From assembly GCF_035194505.1 (NCBI RefSeq), contig NZ_CP136573.1, forward strand, positions 62,001-126,000: 64,000 nucleotides of DNA, written 5' to 3'. The DNA is from Erythrobacter sp. Lineage in GTDB: Bacteria; Pseudomonadota; Alphaproteobacteria; Sphingomonadales; Sphingomonadaceae. The position numbers were made by a program, and so were the translations under genes. Positions 41,913-51,301 of this stretch are shown here, one piece after another. The notes beneath the pieces were generated by a model, which was not told the DNA's origin, did no database searches, and saw nothing but the letters and a program-made list of their open reading frames with translations. The number at the start of each line of letters is the position of its first letter. Position 1 is the stretch's first letter.

Positions 41913-43916
41913 CTTGGCGCCCGCGGCGGCAATCTCGGGCCATTCGATTTTGTAGAAATCATCGGTCGTGGACACCGCGGACAAGCCCACTAATTCCGCC
42001 CTCGCCCGGCGAAACGCGCGGCTTTTGCTGGCCTCGTTGTAGCCGGTGTGGCGGGCGAGGAAGACGCGTTGCCACTGCTCCAGATGGACGCCGTCCGTGC
42101 TACCACCGGAGGCTTCGACGAGGGCATCGACAGCCAATTGCAGTGACCGGGACAGTCGCCGTGATGGGAGCGGCGCGTCCGTCACCTGTAGCGCTGCGCT
42201 TGAAGCGCCATCGCGTAGGGTCACAGACTCCAAGGAGAAGGCAAGCGGCGCTGGCGGTTCCGCGTCCTTCATCTTTGTGTTTGTAAAGCGGATGATATCG
42301 TCGGTTTTCTCGACCAGATATTCCCAGTCGAGCGCACCCTTCAGGGCCATTGCTCCGCGCCCACGCTTTTTCTCTGCGTGCCCTGTGTGGTGAATGAGCG
42401 CGACGGTGCAGCCGGGGAATTCGGCCTTGAGGTCGTCAACAACAGAAATGAAAGCGCTCATGTCGCTGGTGCTGTTCTCGTCACCCGGCCCGTAGTTTCT
42501 GGCAAGCGTGTCGATCACGATAAGCGCAGGCTTGCCATGCTGCGCGGCGAGCTCTCTCACGGCTTCGGTAACGCCTGCCGCGCTGTCAGCGTCGAGAAAC
42601 TGTGCAGGCCGGTTGGACATAAAGAGGCGTGCGTTCTCAATGCTTACGCCGTTGTGCAGGCTCCACGCCGCGAAGCGGCGGGCTAGGCCATTGTGGCCTT
42701 CACCAGCAATCAGGAACACTGGGCCTTGGCGAACGGCGCGGCCATGAAACGGAGCGCCAGTGGCGACCGATAAAGCTAAATCCACGCCCACGAAGCTCTT
42801 GCCGGCTCCGGGATCTCCGAAGATCTGCCCGAGCGTCTCCGTTTCGATCAGGCCATCAACCAAGAATTCAGGCGGTCTGTATTCTAGGTCGCCAACCCGA
42901 ATGAAGCGGAAGTTACTGCTGCCACCGCCTCTGCCATTGGCACTGCACCCAAGCCCATCCAGCGCGGCCTTGCTGTCTCCGCTATGCTCGTAATGGACAA
43001 ACAGATCGAACGCATCGCCGAAGCAGCCACCGCAGTCGGCAGCGCGCCCAAGTCCGGCTTCGAGGTCGCTGGCCGACCAGCTAACCCAGTATTCGCCGAA
43101 GTCACGTGTCGCAAAGCTTCCGCTGGTCTGGTGTGGGCTGCGGTGATCGTTCGAGCTGCCGAACCGGGCGTATCGATACTTCGCCAGCAGCGCGGAGATG
43201 GTGTTCTCGGCATTGAACCGTTCGATGGGACTGGGCGTGCCGTTAGATATGCGCGGCACCTTGATTGTGGGCTTCGCCCCGGCGATGAATGCCGCCCCAA
43301 GTTCGGCCAGCGTGAAACGCTCGCCCGTGTCCGGTTGCGCCCATCCAGACAGCACCGGCATGCGACCCCGCGCACGCTTTTCCTCACTGGGAAAGTTCAC
43401 AAAACCCGGCACCCGCATTAGGCGATCGTGATTTTGCGTTCCCTTGTCGCCGCTCTGGCTTGCGATTAGTGCGGAGTTTATCGCCACAATCTCTTCGGGA
43501 GCCACGCCGTCATTCAACCGCCAGTAGGCTTGCAGGCCATTTCCGCTATCGATGATCATGCTTGGCTGTGGATCGAGCGCCTGCAGCCCCGCTAGTTTGC
43601 CCGCGCGATCCCACAGGGTACCGTCCTTGGGCGGGTCAATGTCCAGATGCGCAAAGCGCGCGGCGGTCATATCGGTCTTCTTCGGTTTCTTGTGTATCCG
43701 TTCTCGGACGCGGTTCACCGTCCAGTAGACATTGCGCCCGTTGCCATTCTGGTCGGCGGCCCACTCGATTGCAGCGTCCACATTAACGCCGAAGTTTCGG
43801 CCCGCAGAACGTTCGGTTCCATCTGGCTCAATGCTGACGAGATGGATTTGATCGAGGGCCTCAAATAGCCGCCGCGCCGCGTCGAGGTTGGGGATTAACC
43901 CCGCGAAGCCGCTCAT
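41901..43916 (-). CDS. Primase-helicase replication protein (RepB-like primase fused to RecA/RepA-like ATPase)
   Basis: 671 residues. The N-terminal third is an archaeo-eukaryotic-type primase domain (FAHLDIDPPKDG catalytic acids, MIIDSGNGLQAYWRL, NHDRLMRVPGFVNFP). The second part is a RecA-like ATPase: GQIFGDPGAGKSFVGVDLALSVATG (Walker A), LIVIDTLARNYGPGDEN (Walker B) and ALIHHTGH sensor. The C-terminus is variable. Such fusions replicate plasmids and phage satellites. It overlaps the next gene upstream by 4 nt. Confidence 0.85.
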   Translation of the reverse strand: MSGFAGLIPNLDAARRLFEALDQIHLVSIEPDGTERSAGRNFGVNVDAAIEWAADQNGNGRNVYWTVNRVRERIHKKPKKTDMTAARFAHLDIDPPKDGTLWDRAGKLAGLQALDPQPSMIIDSGNGLQAYWRLNDGVAPEEIVAINSALIASQSGDKGTQNHDRLMRVPGFVNFPSEEKRARGRMPVLSGWAQPDTGERFTLAELGAAFIAGAKPTIKVPRISNGTPSPIERFNAENTISALLAKYRYARFGSSNDHRSPHQTSGSFATRDFGEYWVSWSASDLEAGLGRAADCGGCFGDAFDLFVHYEHSGDSKAALDGLGCSANGRGGGSSNFRFIRVGDLEYRPPEFLVDGLIETETLGQIFGDPGAGKSFVGVDLALSVATGAPFHGRAVRQGPVFLIAGEGHNGLARRFAAWSLHNGVSIENARLFMSNRPAQFLDADSAAGVTEAVRELAAQHGKPALIVIDTLARNYGPGDENSTSDMSAFISVVDDLKAEFPGCTVALIHHTGHAEKKRGRGAMALKGALDWEYLVEKTDDIIRFTNTKMKDAEPPAPLAFSLESVTLRDGASSAALQVTDAPLPSRRLSRSLQLAVDALVEASGGSTDGVHLEQWQRVFLARHTGYNEASKSRAFRRARAELVGLSAVSTTDDFYKIEWPEIAAAGAKADK

Positions 43917-44176
43917 CGACTTGCCTCCGCGAAGGCCACCAGCGTGTCGAACACATCGCCGTTACGCAGATAGACCCGCCCGGTCACCGCGTCGTGGATA
44001 GCGAAGTCCGAATACATAACTTGGGCCCAATCGGTTCCCATATGCGTCAGGTCGACTGGGACGCGAGCAAGTCGGAACTCCCCCCAACAGATGATGGGGA
44101 CAAGAGAGATCGTGCCATCGCTTGCGCGGCGGACGACGGTCAGATTCGGGTTCGTGTTCGGGATATAGAAATTCAT
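43913..44176 (-). CDS. Hypothetical small protein upstream of the replication gene
   Basis: 87 residues from the ATG giving MNFYIPNTNP, with a GGAGAAC ribosome site. A beta-rich, single-domain protein (LTVVRRASDGTISLVPIICWGEF, VYLRNGDVFDTLVAFAEAS). Overlaps the primase-helicase gene start. No family recognised. Confidence 0.68.
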   Translation of the reverse strand: MNFYIPNTNPNLTVVRRASDGTISLVPIICWGEFRLARVPVDLTHMGTDWAQVMYSDFAIHDAVTGRVYLRNGDVFDTLVAFAEASR

Positions 44177-44269
44177 GTCAGTTCTCCAGTATGCTGGACA
44201 ACCGGCTGTCTTTAAGGGTATACTCCTCAAGCCGCTAAAGCCTCGGTTCCCCTTGGGAGCCGGGGTTTT

Positions 44270-44476
44270 TTACTCTGCGGTGTCGGCGACGACGTCACCG
44301 GCGATAAGCGCGCGAAGGTTCTCGGCGGGGACTATGGTTCGCCCGCCTACCCGCGTCACGCGCAGCCGACCTGCGGCGATGTGATTGTAGATGGTGGTTC
44401 TGCCCAGACTGGACGCCTGACAGGCCTCGCGGATGCTGTAACCCAGCTTGGGATTGGCATTAGTGAAGGTTTGCAT
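44270..44476 (-). CDS. AlpA/excisionase-like helix-turn-helix protein
   Basis: 68 residues. The winged HTH of the MerR/Xis class is visible as GYSIREACQASSLGRTTIYNHIAAGRLRVTRVGGRTIVPAENLRALIAG. In satellites, AlpA-like proteins activate excision or replication. It lies between the replication module and the integrase side. Confidence 0.85.
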   Translation of the reverse strand: MQTFTNANPKLGYSIREACQASSLGRTTIYNHIAAGRLRVTRVGGRTIVPAENLRALIAGDVVADTAE

Positions 44477-44572
44477 TGGATTGCCTCGTTCTCTGTTGAA
44501 CGAGTGCGATCATCTGGGACGGAAATTCGGCGGGCAATTTCGGCCGCAATTGCGCCAGCTTTTCTGGCGGAA

Positions 44573-45166
44573 CTAGTGCGCCTTCGGTTTTGGACCGCGC
44601 TTTCGGTCAGGAGTTTTATCTCGAATTCTATCCCGGGTAATCCGATTGTTCGGATGGGCTTCACGACAAAGCTGCAGTAGCTGGGTTTGCGATATTCTTT
44701 CGACATCGGGGCCGAGATCTTGGAACCATTTTTCGAGTTTGGCCGGTGACAGTGCCGGATTTTCTTCCTGCAATCCTTGGCGCCGCTTAATCTTCAAGCT
44801 GGCAATGCATCTTGTCAGGTCGTCCGCTGAAAATTTAACGAAATGGGCCGTGTGTTGATAGGGCGGCGGGCCTTCAACGTAGCGCCTTAAGCCAGTCTCG
44901 TTGACCATCACGCTGAAAGTACCGTTGTCCCAGTCGTTTGCTCTGAAGCAATCAAGCGGGGTTCTGTCATCGGTAACTGGAGTTCCGCGCCAGAACATTG
45001 TTGGCAGATCAACATTCTTTTCTGCCTCCCGCCAATCTCGCTCCCAAGTCGCCGCGTGAGACCGCAGCAACCCATTAGAGGCCCACGCGACAAGGACGTC
45101 AGGACCCTTTCCGATCGCCTTTTTGAGCCTGTCTCGGGCTAGATTGGCGGGAACCCAGTCGCTCAT
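44573..45166 (-). CDS. Hypothetical protein next to the integrase
   Basis: 197 residues. A short N-terminal segment (VPANLARDRLKKAIGKGPDVLVAWASNGLLRSHA), then a region with MFWRGTP and LDCFRANDWDNGTFSVM, and a basic C-terminal stretch (DRIRDKTPDRKRGPKPKAH). It overlaps the integrase gene by 4 nt. Likely an island-specific DNA-related protein; no domain identified. Confidence 0.6.
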   Translation of the reverse strand: MSDWVPANLARDRLKKAIGKGPDVLVAWASNGLLRSHAATWERDWREAEKNVDLPTMFWRGTPVTDDRTPLDCFRANDWDNGTFSVMVNETGLRRYVEGPPPYQHTAHFVKFSADDLTRCIASLKIKRRQGLQEENPALSPAKLEKWFQDLGPDVERISQTQLLQLCREAHPNNRITRDRIRDKTPDRKRGPKPKAH

Positions 45167-46407
45167 GCCACACCTCGGATCATCTTCACGTTGTCACCAG
45201 CCACGGCACCGCCCGTGGCGCAATATGCAGCCCACTCGTCCATGAGCCGCCGCCGCTTCTCGAACAGATCGCCGCGCCTATAGGCCCGCTCCACGGCGTT
45301 GCTGATGGTATGCGCCAACGCCATCTCGGAGACCTCGTGCGAATAGCCGGTGCATTCCGCTGCCCAATCTCGGAACGCGGATCGGAACCCGTGAACCGTA
45401 ACGTCCTGCTTCATGCGGCGAAGCAGCATCGCCATGGCCATGCTGGACAGCTTGGAACGTTGCGTGCCGGGGAACAGGTATCTCCCGCCCAGCTGCTTCG
45501 TTTCCTCCAGTATCGCCACCGCGCGCGGGGCCAGCGGGACACGGTGCTCCTTGCCCGCCTTCATCCGCTCGGCTGGCACCGTCCAAACCGCCTTCGCCAG
45601 ATCGATCTCGCACCATTCGGCGGCGATGACCTCGCCCGTGCGCGCCGCGGTGAGAATGACAAACTCCAGCGCCAATGCCGCAACCGCCTTGCGCTCTTGG
45701 AGCTGCTTCAGGAAGGCGGGTATCGCATCATACGGCATCGCCTTGTGATGGCCCCGCGATAGCTTTGTGCGGGCGGGGAGGATTTGCGCCAAATGTCCGC
45801 GCCAGCGAGCGGGGTTTTCGCCTTGCCGATAGCCCCGCGCCTTGGCGCTATCGAGCACGGTTTCAATCCGGCCCCGCAACCGGCTGGCGGTCTCGGGGAC
45901 CTCGCGCCAGATCGGCTCCAGCACCTTGAGCACGTGCGGGGTATCTACTTCGGCCACAGGCAGATCGCCTATCACCGGATAGGCATAGGTCTTGAGGGAG
46001 TTTTCCCATTGCTGCTTGTGCTTGGCATTACGCCAGCTTTCCTTATTCGCGGCGATATGGGTTTCTGCCATCGCCTTGAAGGTAATTCCGGCGACCTTCG
46101 CCGCCTGCTCTGCCGCCTTGGCCTCGACCTCGGAGCGTTGCCGTTCCTCCAGCGGATCAATGCCCGACTTGACCTTGAGGCGAAGCGCAGTCGCCAGATC
46201 GCGGGCATCGGCAAGCGAGATGCCGCCGGGACCAGCCGCACCCAGACCAATGTCGCGCGACTTGCCCTTGAGCATGAACCGATAAACCCAAGAGCGCGCG
46301 CCTGTATCTTTCACAAGCAAGTGCAGTCCACTGCCGTCGGCGTGTCGCCCAGGCTTCGCATTCTTCACCGTCATTACCGTCAGTGCATTGTGAAGCTTAC
46401 GCGGCAT
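45163..46407 (-). CDS. int: Tyrosine recombinase/integrase (P4-type, DUF4102 N-terminus)
   Basis: 414 residues from the ATG giving MPRKLHNALTVMTVKNAKPG. The DUF4102 arm-binding domain contains ADGSGLHLLVKDTGARSWVYRF. The catalytic domain has TAARTGEVIAAEW (first Arg), VHGFRSAFRDWA (HxxR) and a late Tyr in ERAYRRGDL. The P4 family targets tRNA 3' ends, fitting the attL/attR found. It reads towards the island interior, with attR about 210 bp upstream of its start. Confidence 0.95.
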   Translation of the reverse strand: MPRKLHNALTVMTVKNAKPGRHADGSGLHLLVKDTGARSWVYRFMLKGKSRDIGLGAAGPGGISLADARDLATALRLKVKSGIDPLEERQRSEVEAKAAEQAAKVAGITFKAMAETHIAANKESWRNAKHKQQWENSLKTYAYPVIGDLPVAEVDTPHVLKVLEPIWREVPETASRLRGRIETVLDSAKARGYRQGENPARWRGHLAQILPARTKLSRGHHKAMPYDAIPAFLKQLQERKAVAALALEFVILTAARTGEVIAAEWCEIDLAKAVWTVPAERMKAGKEHRVPLAPRAVAILEETKQLGGRYLFPGTQRSKLSSMAMAMLLRRMKQDVTVHGFRSAFRDWAAECTGYSHEVSEMALAHTISNAVERAYRRGDLFEKRRRLMDEWAAYCATGGAVAGDNVKMIRGVA

Positions 46408-46501
46408 TTGCCCTCCTATCGGGGAGCGCATCCGCATAACGAAACAATTGTCCGCCAAAGCCATCGTTCCCACAAAAGCTCCCTGATGATAGCGTGATTT
46501 T

Positions 46502-46600
46502 ATGGGAACGCAATGGGACGCATTCGGACGGGTAATAACAAAATCTCCGCTAGAATGCCAAATTTACAAGGGCCTTGCGATTGTAATGGGATGCGTCTGG
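46502..46600 (+). repeat. Possible integrase arm-type repeats
   Basis: Three ATGGGA-type repeats lie between int and attR: ATGGGAACGC (46502), AATGGGACGCATTCGG (46512) and AATGGGATGCGTCTGG (46585). Arm-type sites for P4-like integrases lie in this position. Unconfirmed. Confidence 0.4.
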
Positions 46601-46616
46601 ATTATAGTTTGTAGGA

Positions 46617-46631
46617 CACCCTCTCCGCCAA
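46617..46631 (+). other. attR: partial tRNA-Ser 3' end
   Basis: CACCCTCTCCGCCAA is identical to attL at the 3' end of tRNA-Ser(CGA). It is followed by chromosomal DNA and not by a second tRNA, so it is the distal junction of the island. Confidence 0.88.
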
Positions 46632-46763
46632 GCATTTTGTTGCTAATTTAAGTTCGTAAGATGCTAATAATAGCATGATAATTACGAAACTTAGCGCTCT
46701 GGATCTTGTATAAACTCATCAAGCTGAAATAAGCTTGTTCGGCCCATTTATGTAGACGCTGAT

Positions 46764-46807
46764 TGGGGGCACATCTGGGGGCGGGAATTGGCAGATTTGG
46801 GGGCACA
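46764..46807 (+). repeat. Short GGGGGCA-type repeats beyond attR
   Basis: TGGGGGCACA at 46764 and 46798 with TGGGGGCG at 46776 between them (spacings 12 and 22 bp). Such repeats are often seen near integrase attachment sites; here they may be a relic of an older integration. Low support. Confidence 0.3.
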
Positions 46808-47487
46808 GCAGCGAAACACGGTGGAAGCTCGCAACAGCCCGAAACTTGCGATCCAATTGCCCCCTGTGGGTTCGAATCCGAACGGTTCCGTCGCTAATGC
46901 GGGATCCACATCCGGCGTGTCCTGCTTCTCCAAGCATCGGTGCCAAAGCTCTGAAAATCAGAATTTAAGCTTGATCGGTGACGTTTTCGACGCTGATTTA
47001 TGTGTGGTATTTGATGCCGCACGCATCGTGTGAAAGCAAACATGCCAGCCAGCCGCTTTGAATTACCGTGTTTGGGACGAAACGGCCGTTCCCCAAGATG
47101 TTTCAGATGTCTGGTTTTGATAGAAGCCGACAATCAGCGTTCGTCCGACCGTCCCATTTCATCGCAAGCGAACGAGACGAATGCTGGGTCGCCGGTCTTG
47201 CGTTCCGCTTTGCGCAAGGCGAGCTCGTTTGGCTCGGCAATGCCAGTCTGGTCGAGTCGAGCCTCAGCGATTGATGAGAGAACGTTGCGCAGTCCTCGCA
47301 GGCCACTTGCGGTGGGCCATGTGGCGCGCTCCATCAGCGGGGAAGGGTTGCGGACGATAATGACGAATGATGCCGCAAAACCCGATATTGGCTTGGGAAA
47401 TGCACGCATATGCACTCGTATTGGCGTTTATATTGACGGTTAGTCCATTAAGTGTCATCTCCCTCCCATAACGAGGGGAGGATACCA
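46808..47487. other. Gene-free stretch between attR and the TonB receptor
   Basis: No reliable gene. Several short overlapping frames exist on both strands without ribosome sites or domain matches. A TGGGTTCGAATCC match to a tRNA T-arm occurs near 46868 but no cloverleaf can be drawn. The TonB receptor promoter probably lies in the last 100 bp; a GAGGGGAGGA ribosome site precedes the gene. Confidence 0.45.
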
Positions 47488-49803
47488 ATGAAAAAGCTGT
47501 TCCCGGCCATCTCGGCCCTGCCGCTTGCTGCGCTGTGCAGCCAACCTGTGTTCGCACAGGAGGCTGACGAAGCCACTGAGCAAAGCGAAAACGTCATCAT
47601 CGTGACCGCGCAGCTGCGCGAGGAAAACGTGCAGGAAGTGCCCATCGCGATCACAGCCCTGACTGGCGAGAACATCCGCAATGCCCGTATCGAAGACGCG
47701 CTGGACCTTCAGTTCAACGCACCGAACGTCATCCTTTCAGCCAACCGCAACCTCACGATCCGCGGGGTCGGGTCGCAGTCCTTCGGTGGTTCCAGCGACA
47801 CCAACATCGGCGTCCTCATCAACGGCGTATTCCTGCAGCAGGGCAGCACATTTGGTGAATTCTTCGACCTTGAACGGGTCGAAGTGCTGCGCGGCCCGCA
47901 GGGCACCCTGTTCGGTCGTAACACCACCGGCGGCCTGATCAATTTCGTCACCCGCAAGCCGACAGATGCCTTCGAAGGCTATGTGAGCGCGCAGGTCGAG
48001 AACTTTGACGGGCGTCGCATCGAAGGCGCCGTGAACGTGCCGGTCACCGACGGCTTCGGCTTGCGGTTTGCCGGGCACTATCTCAAGCGCGACGGCTATA
48101 CCCGCAACCTCGAGGATGGCTCGCGCATCGACGGCCGTGACCAGTTCACTCTGCGCGGCAGCGCACGGCTCGACACCGGCTCCGGCACGACGGTCGACTT
48201 CGTGGTCACGTACTTCGAAGAAGACAGCAACCGCGCCAACGCGGTGAAGACGCTGTGCACACCCGATCCGACTTTGGGCTGCTCGCCTGACTCGGTCACC
48301 AATGATTTCCCCGCCGTCAACTTCCCGATCGACCGCTTTCTGATTCCCGGGGTTGTGCGAGCCGATACGTTCAGCTCCAATCCGGCTGATCTGCGTGAAG
48401 TGCGGATCGATGTTCTGCCCGAACAGAGGGCCAAGGACCTGCTCGCCACCTTCGAGATCAACCAGGACATCGGTGACTGGCTGCGCCTCACTTCGGTCAC
48501 CGGCTTTCGGGACGGCAGCAATAATTCCGTCCGGGACTTCGATCAGGGCACGCGGCCCAATGCTTTCAATCCCAGCGCGATTTCGCCCGCAAATGGCGCG
48601 GGCAATGGTGTCCTGACTTACCTGCTTGGTCCGGGTCAGGTGATTTCGTCGCCCGATTGGCGTTCAGCCCAGTATGGTTCGGGAGAGCGCGATCAGGTCA
48701 GCCAAGAACTGCGCCTTGCATCAGACTTGTCAGGGCCGTTCAACTTCCTGCTAGGCGGATATTATCTGAAGGCCAACAGCGCAGGCGATGTCATCACCTA
48801 TATGCCCGCCAACCGGACCGCCGGCTTTGTCGCGGCGGGCGTGACTACCGATGCCAGCGTTACCTCGCACGCGGTGTTCGGTGAGGTTTACATCGATATC
48901 ACGCCTGAACTGAGCGTGCTCGGCGGCATCCGCTACACCAAGGATGACAAGTCTATCCGCACCGCCAGCGGCACCTTCGCGCTGGGGCCGTTCTTTGAAG
49001 GCGAAGCTTCATTCGATGCTTGGACCGGACGTGGCAGCGTGACATGGCAGCCGACGCCAGACAATAATCTCTATCTGACCTTCTCGCGCGGGTTCAAATC
49101 GGGGGGGTTCAATCCGGGCAACGTCGGCACGCCGACGTTCGATTCCGAATTCATCAACTCGTGGGAACTCGGTTCGAAGAACACGCTGCTTGACTCCAAG
49201 CTGACCCTCAACGGGGCTCTGTTCCAATACGATTACAGCAATCTGATCGTCGGCAACATCGTTGGCACCCTTGCCACTAACGTCAACATTCCCGAAACCC
49301 GCGTGCGAGGCTTCGAGCTCGAGACGGTCTTCACGCCGCTTGAAGGGCTGCAACTGGAAGGGGCGCTGGGCCTGCTCAAGACCGATATCCGCAGCGATTT
49401 CCGGTCATCCGATCCGTCGCGCGGGGGGGCGTTCTTCCAGATCCAAGGCAACGAATTGCCCAACGCGCCGAGCCGCACCCTCAAGCTGGCGGCGGAATAC
49501 AACATTCCGGTTGCGGGAAGCTGGTCGCTAAAACCGCGTGTCGATTACTATTCGCAGACCGGCTTCTGGGCGCGGGAATTCAATGTCGCGGCGGACCGTG
49601 TCGGCAGCTGGGAACAGCTCGACCTTCAGTTGCAGGTTGCCAATGACGAACGTGATCTGGCGCTGATCTTCTTTGTGAAGAACGTCCAGAACAACGACGA
49701 CATCACGTTCCTCGAAGTCAACTCCAACCTCGTCGGCAGCTTCCGCAGCGCCTTCCTGCTCGATCCGCGGGTGTATGGCGTTAACGTGCGGATGGGCTTC
49801 TGA
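47488..49803 (+). CDS. TonB-dependent outer-membrane receptor
   Basis: 771 residues from the ATG giving MKKLFPAISALPLAALCSQ, preceded by a strong GAGGGGAGGA ribosome site. Signal peptide ends around VFAQEA. A TonB-box-like IIVTAQ is followed by the plug domain (VQEVPIAITALTGENI, RVEVLRGPQGTLFGRNTTGGLINFVTRKP). The rest is a 22-strand barrel ending VRMGF. The family imports nutrients, here probably organic catabolites judging by its neighbours. It overlaps the SDR start by 1 nt (TGATG). Confidence 0.94.
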   Translation: MKKLFPAISALPLAALCSQPVFAQEADEATEQSENVIIVTAQLREENVQEVPIAITALTGENIRNARIEDALDLQFNAPNVILSANRNLTIRGVGSQSFGGSSDTNIGVLINGVFLQQGSTFGEFFDLERVEVLRGPQGTLFGRNTTGGLINFVTRKPTDAFEGYVSAQVENFDGRRIEGAVNVPVTDGFGLRFAGHYLKRDGYTRNLEDGSRIDGRDQFTLRGSARLDTGSGTTVDFVVTYFEEDSNRANAVKTLCTPDPTLGCSPDSVTNDFPAVNFPIDRFLIPGVVRADTFSSNPADLREVRIDVLPEQRAKDLLATFEINQDIGDWLRLTSVTGFRDGSNNSVRDFDQGTRPNAFNPSAISPANGAGNGVLTYLLGPGQVISSPDWRSAQYGSGERDQVSQELRLASDLSGPFNFLLGGYYLKANSAGDVITYMPANRTAGFVAAGVTTDASVTSHAVFGEVYIDITPELSVLGGIRYTKDDKSIRTASGTFALGPFFEGEASFDAWTGRGSVTWQPTPDNNLYLTFSRGFKSGGFNPGNVGTPTFDSEFINSWELGSKNTLLDSKLTLNGALFQYDYSNLIVGNIVGTLATNVNIPETRVRGFELETVFTPLEGLQLEGALGLLKTDIRSDFRSSDPSRGGAFFQIQGNELPNAPSRTLKLAAEYNIPVAGSWSLKPRVDYYSQTGFWAREFNVAADRVGSWEQLDLQLQVANDERDLALIFFVKNVQNNDDITFLEVNSNLVGSFRSAFLLDPRVYGVNVRMGF

Positions 49804-50600
49804 TGGGCACATCCGCCAACAGCACGGCCGGCGCCATGCCATCTCTGTTCGATCTGACCGGACATGTCGCACTTGTGACCGGGGGTAATGGGGGTCTAGG
49901 CATCGGCATGGCGCGAGGGCTCGCGAGCGCCGGGGCCAGCGTTGCGATCTGGGGGCGAAATGCCGAGCGCAACCGGGCGGCGAGCGAGGCGCTGAAGGCC
50001 AATGGGGCAGACGTGGCAGACTTCGCCTGCGACGTTACCGACCCGGAACAGATCTCAGCAGCGATGGAATTGACGATCGCTCGCTTTGGCCGGCTTGATA
50101 GCTGTTTTGCCAATGCCGGCGGGTCGGGCGTGCGAAAGCCTTTTACCCAACTCTCTCCCGGAGACTGGCAAAGCACGCTCGACCTCAACGTCAACAGCGT
50201 GGTCTACACCTTTCAAGCGGCGACCCGGCAGTTCATCGCACAAGGGAGCGGCGGAAGTCTCGTCGTCACCTCGTCGGTCGCGGCGCTGCTGGGAGTGCCG
50301 GGTGGCGGCTATTCCGCCACAAAGGCTGCCGTGTCGGGCCTGGTGCGCTCGCTCGCGGTGGAGCTGGCCCCTGCCGGTATTCGCGCCAATGCGATCCTGC
50401 CGGGGTTCATTGCAACCGAAATGAGCCTTAACACACCCAAAGCGTTCCAGGATGCATGCTTGCGGCGGACCCCCTCGGGCAAGCTCGGCACTGTCGACGA
50501 TATGGCCGGGGCTGCGGTGTTTCTGGCTGGCCCGGCGAGCCAGTATATGACCGGTCATTCGCTGGTGATCGACGGGGGACAGTCGATCTTCCCGATGTAG
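49803..50600 (+). CDS. Short-chain dehydrogenase/reductase
   Basis: 265 residues. The TGxxxGxG motif is VTGGNGGLGIGMA, then CDVTD, and the catalytic Ser and YxxxK are in VVTSSVAALLGVPGGGYSATKAAVSGL. The C-terminal GHSLVIDGGQSIFPM is typical. NAD(P)-dependent alcohol or ketone interconversion. It is coupled to the TonB receptor and followed by the TetR gene on the other strand. Confidence 0.92.
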   Translation: MGTSANSTAGAMPSLFDLTGHVALVTGGNGGLGIGMARGLASAGASVAIWGRNAERNRAASEALKANGADVADFACDVTDPEQISAAMELTIARFGRLDSCFANAGGSGVRKPFTQLSPGDWQSTLDLNVNSVVYTFQAATRQFIAQGSGGSLVVTSSVAALLGVPGGGYSATKAAVSGLVRSLAVELAPAGIRANAILPGFIATEMSLNTPKAFQDACLRRTPSGKLGTVDDMAGAAVFLAGPASQYMTGHSLVIDGGQSIFPM

Positions 50601-50613
50601 GCCGCGGCGATGG

Positions 50614-51258
50614 CTAACCTGCTGGCCGGCCATCCCACAGCGGTTTGCGGCGCGCGGCAAAATCGGTCTTGAGCGACGTCACCGATCCCAAAATCATGGA
50701 AACGGTGATGTCCTCAAGCTGCTGCCGGTCCATCCCGGTGCGCAGCAGGTAGGCTCCAGCCGAAGCCGGAAGGCCGAAGCTGATGTCGGTCGCCGCCCGG
50801 GCAACGTCGGGCGGCAGGTCGAAATGGCGCTCGATGATAGCGGCGAGAAATTCGACCGCCGTGTCCCGGCCATATTCGGTCGGATCGTGAAAATCGCTGA
50901 TCGAGGGTTCCTGCTGGAGCCGCTCGATGATCAGCCCTCGCTCCTCGATATAGGTGAGGTAGACGTGGGTGGTAGCGCGCACCATGCCCTCGAATGTCTC
51001 TGCGCCATTGACCGCCTCGCTCTGGAGCCGTCGCAGCCTCTTCAGTTCACGTTCGAGCAGCTCGCTCAGTAACATCTGGAGGTTGGGGAAGTAGTTGTAG
51101 ACCAGCGATTTGCTCACCCCCGCCGCGCGCCCTATGGCCTCCATCGAGAGTTCGGCGATCCCCTCGCGCGCAATCATGTCGGCCGCGTGATCAAGGATCA
51201 GCGAACGCCGCTCCTCCGGGGCGAGCCGGGTCCTGCGCTTGGTGGCGACAATAGTCAT
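50614..51258 (-). CDS. TetR/AcrR-family regulator
   Basis: 214 residues. N-terminal HTH (RRSLILDHAADMIAREGIAELSMEAIGRAAGVSKSLVYNYFPNLQMLLSELLERE, residues 14-70), then a ligand-binding alpha-helical domain. It is convergent with the SDR gene and upstream of the VOC/dehydrogenase genes; it probably controls the local cluster. The nearby inverted repeat at 54232 is a candidate site. Confidence 0.9.
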   Translation of the reverse strand: MTIVATKRRTRLAPEERRSLILDHAADMIAREGIAELSMEAIGRAAGVSKSLVYNYFPNLQMLLSELLERELKRLRRLQSEAVNGAETFEGMVRATTHVYLTYIEERGLIIERLQQEPSISDFHDPTEYGRDTAVEFLAAIIERHFDLPPDVARAATDISFGLPASAGAYLLRTGMDRQQLEDITVSMILGSVTSLKTDFAARRKPLWDGRPAG

Positions 51259-51301
51259 GGGCCAAGCCTAGCAGACTGGCGGCACCAATCCAGATGGCAA
51301 C

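Larger units (their letters stand above)
35294..46631. mobile_element. Satellite-like genomic island in tRNA-Ser(CGA)
   Basis: An 11.3-kb element between a 15-bp direct repeat (CACCCTCTCCGCCAA). It carries a tyrosine integrase at the right end, an AlpA-like protein, a primase-helicase gene with nearby iterons and a small-terminase-like gene, plus five cargo genes. It lacks capsid, portal, tail and large-terminase genes, which fits a phage satellite (PICI-like) better than a prophage. Function of the cargo is unknown. The int-distal end has the repeat shared with the 2-kb region. Confidence 0.85.

Noticed and set aside
46865..46882. TGGGTTCGAATCC, resembling a tRNA T-arm
   Set aside because: No acceptor, D or anticodon arm can be paired around it, and the downstream bases do not form a T-stem. 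It may be a relic or chance.
47068..47274. Short plus-strand frame of 68 codons
   Set aside because: No ribosome site, no domain and overlapping frames of similar size on the other strand.
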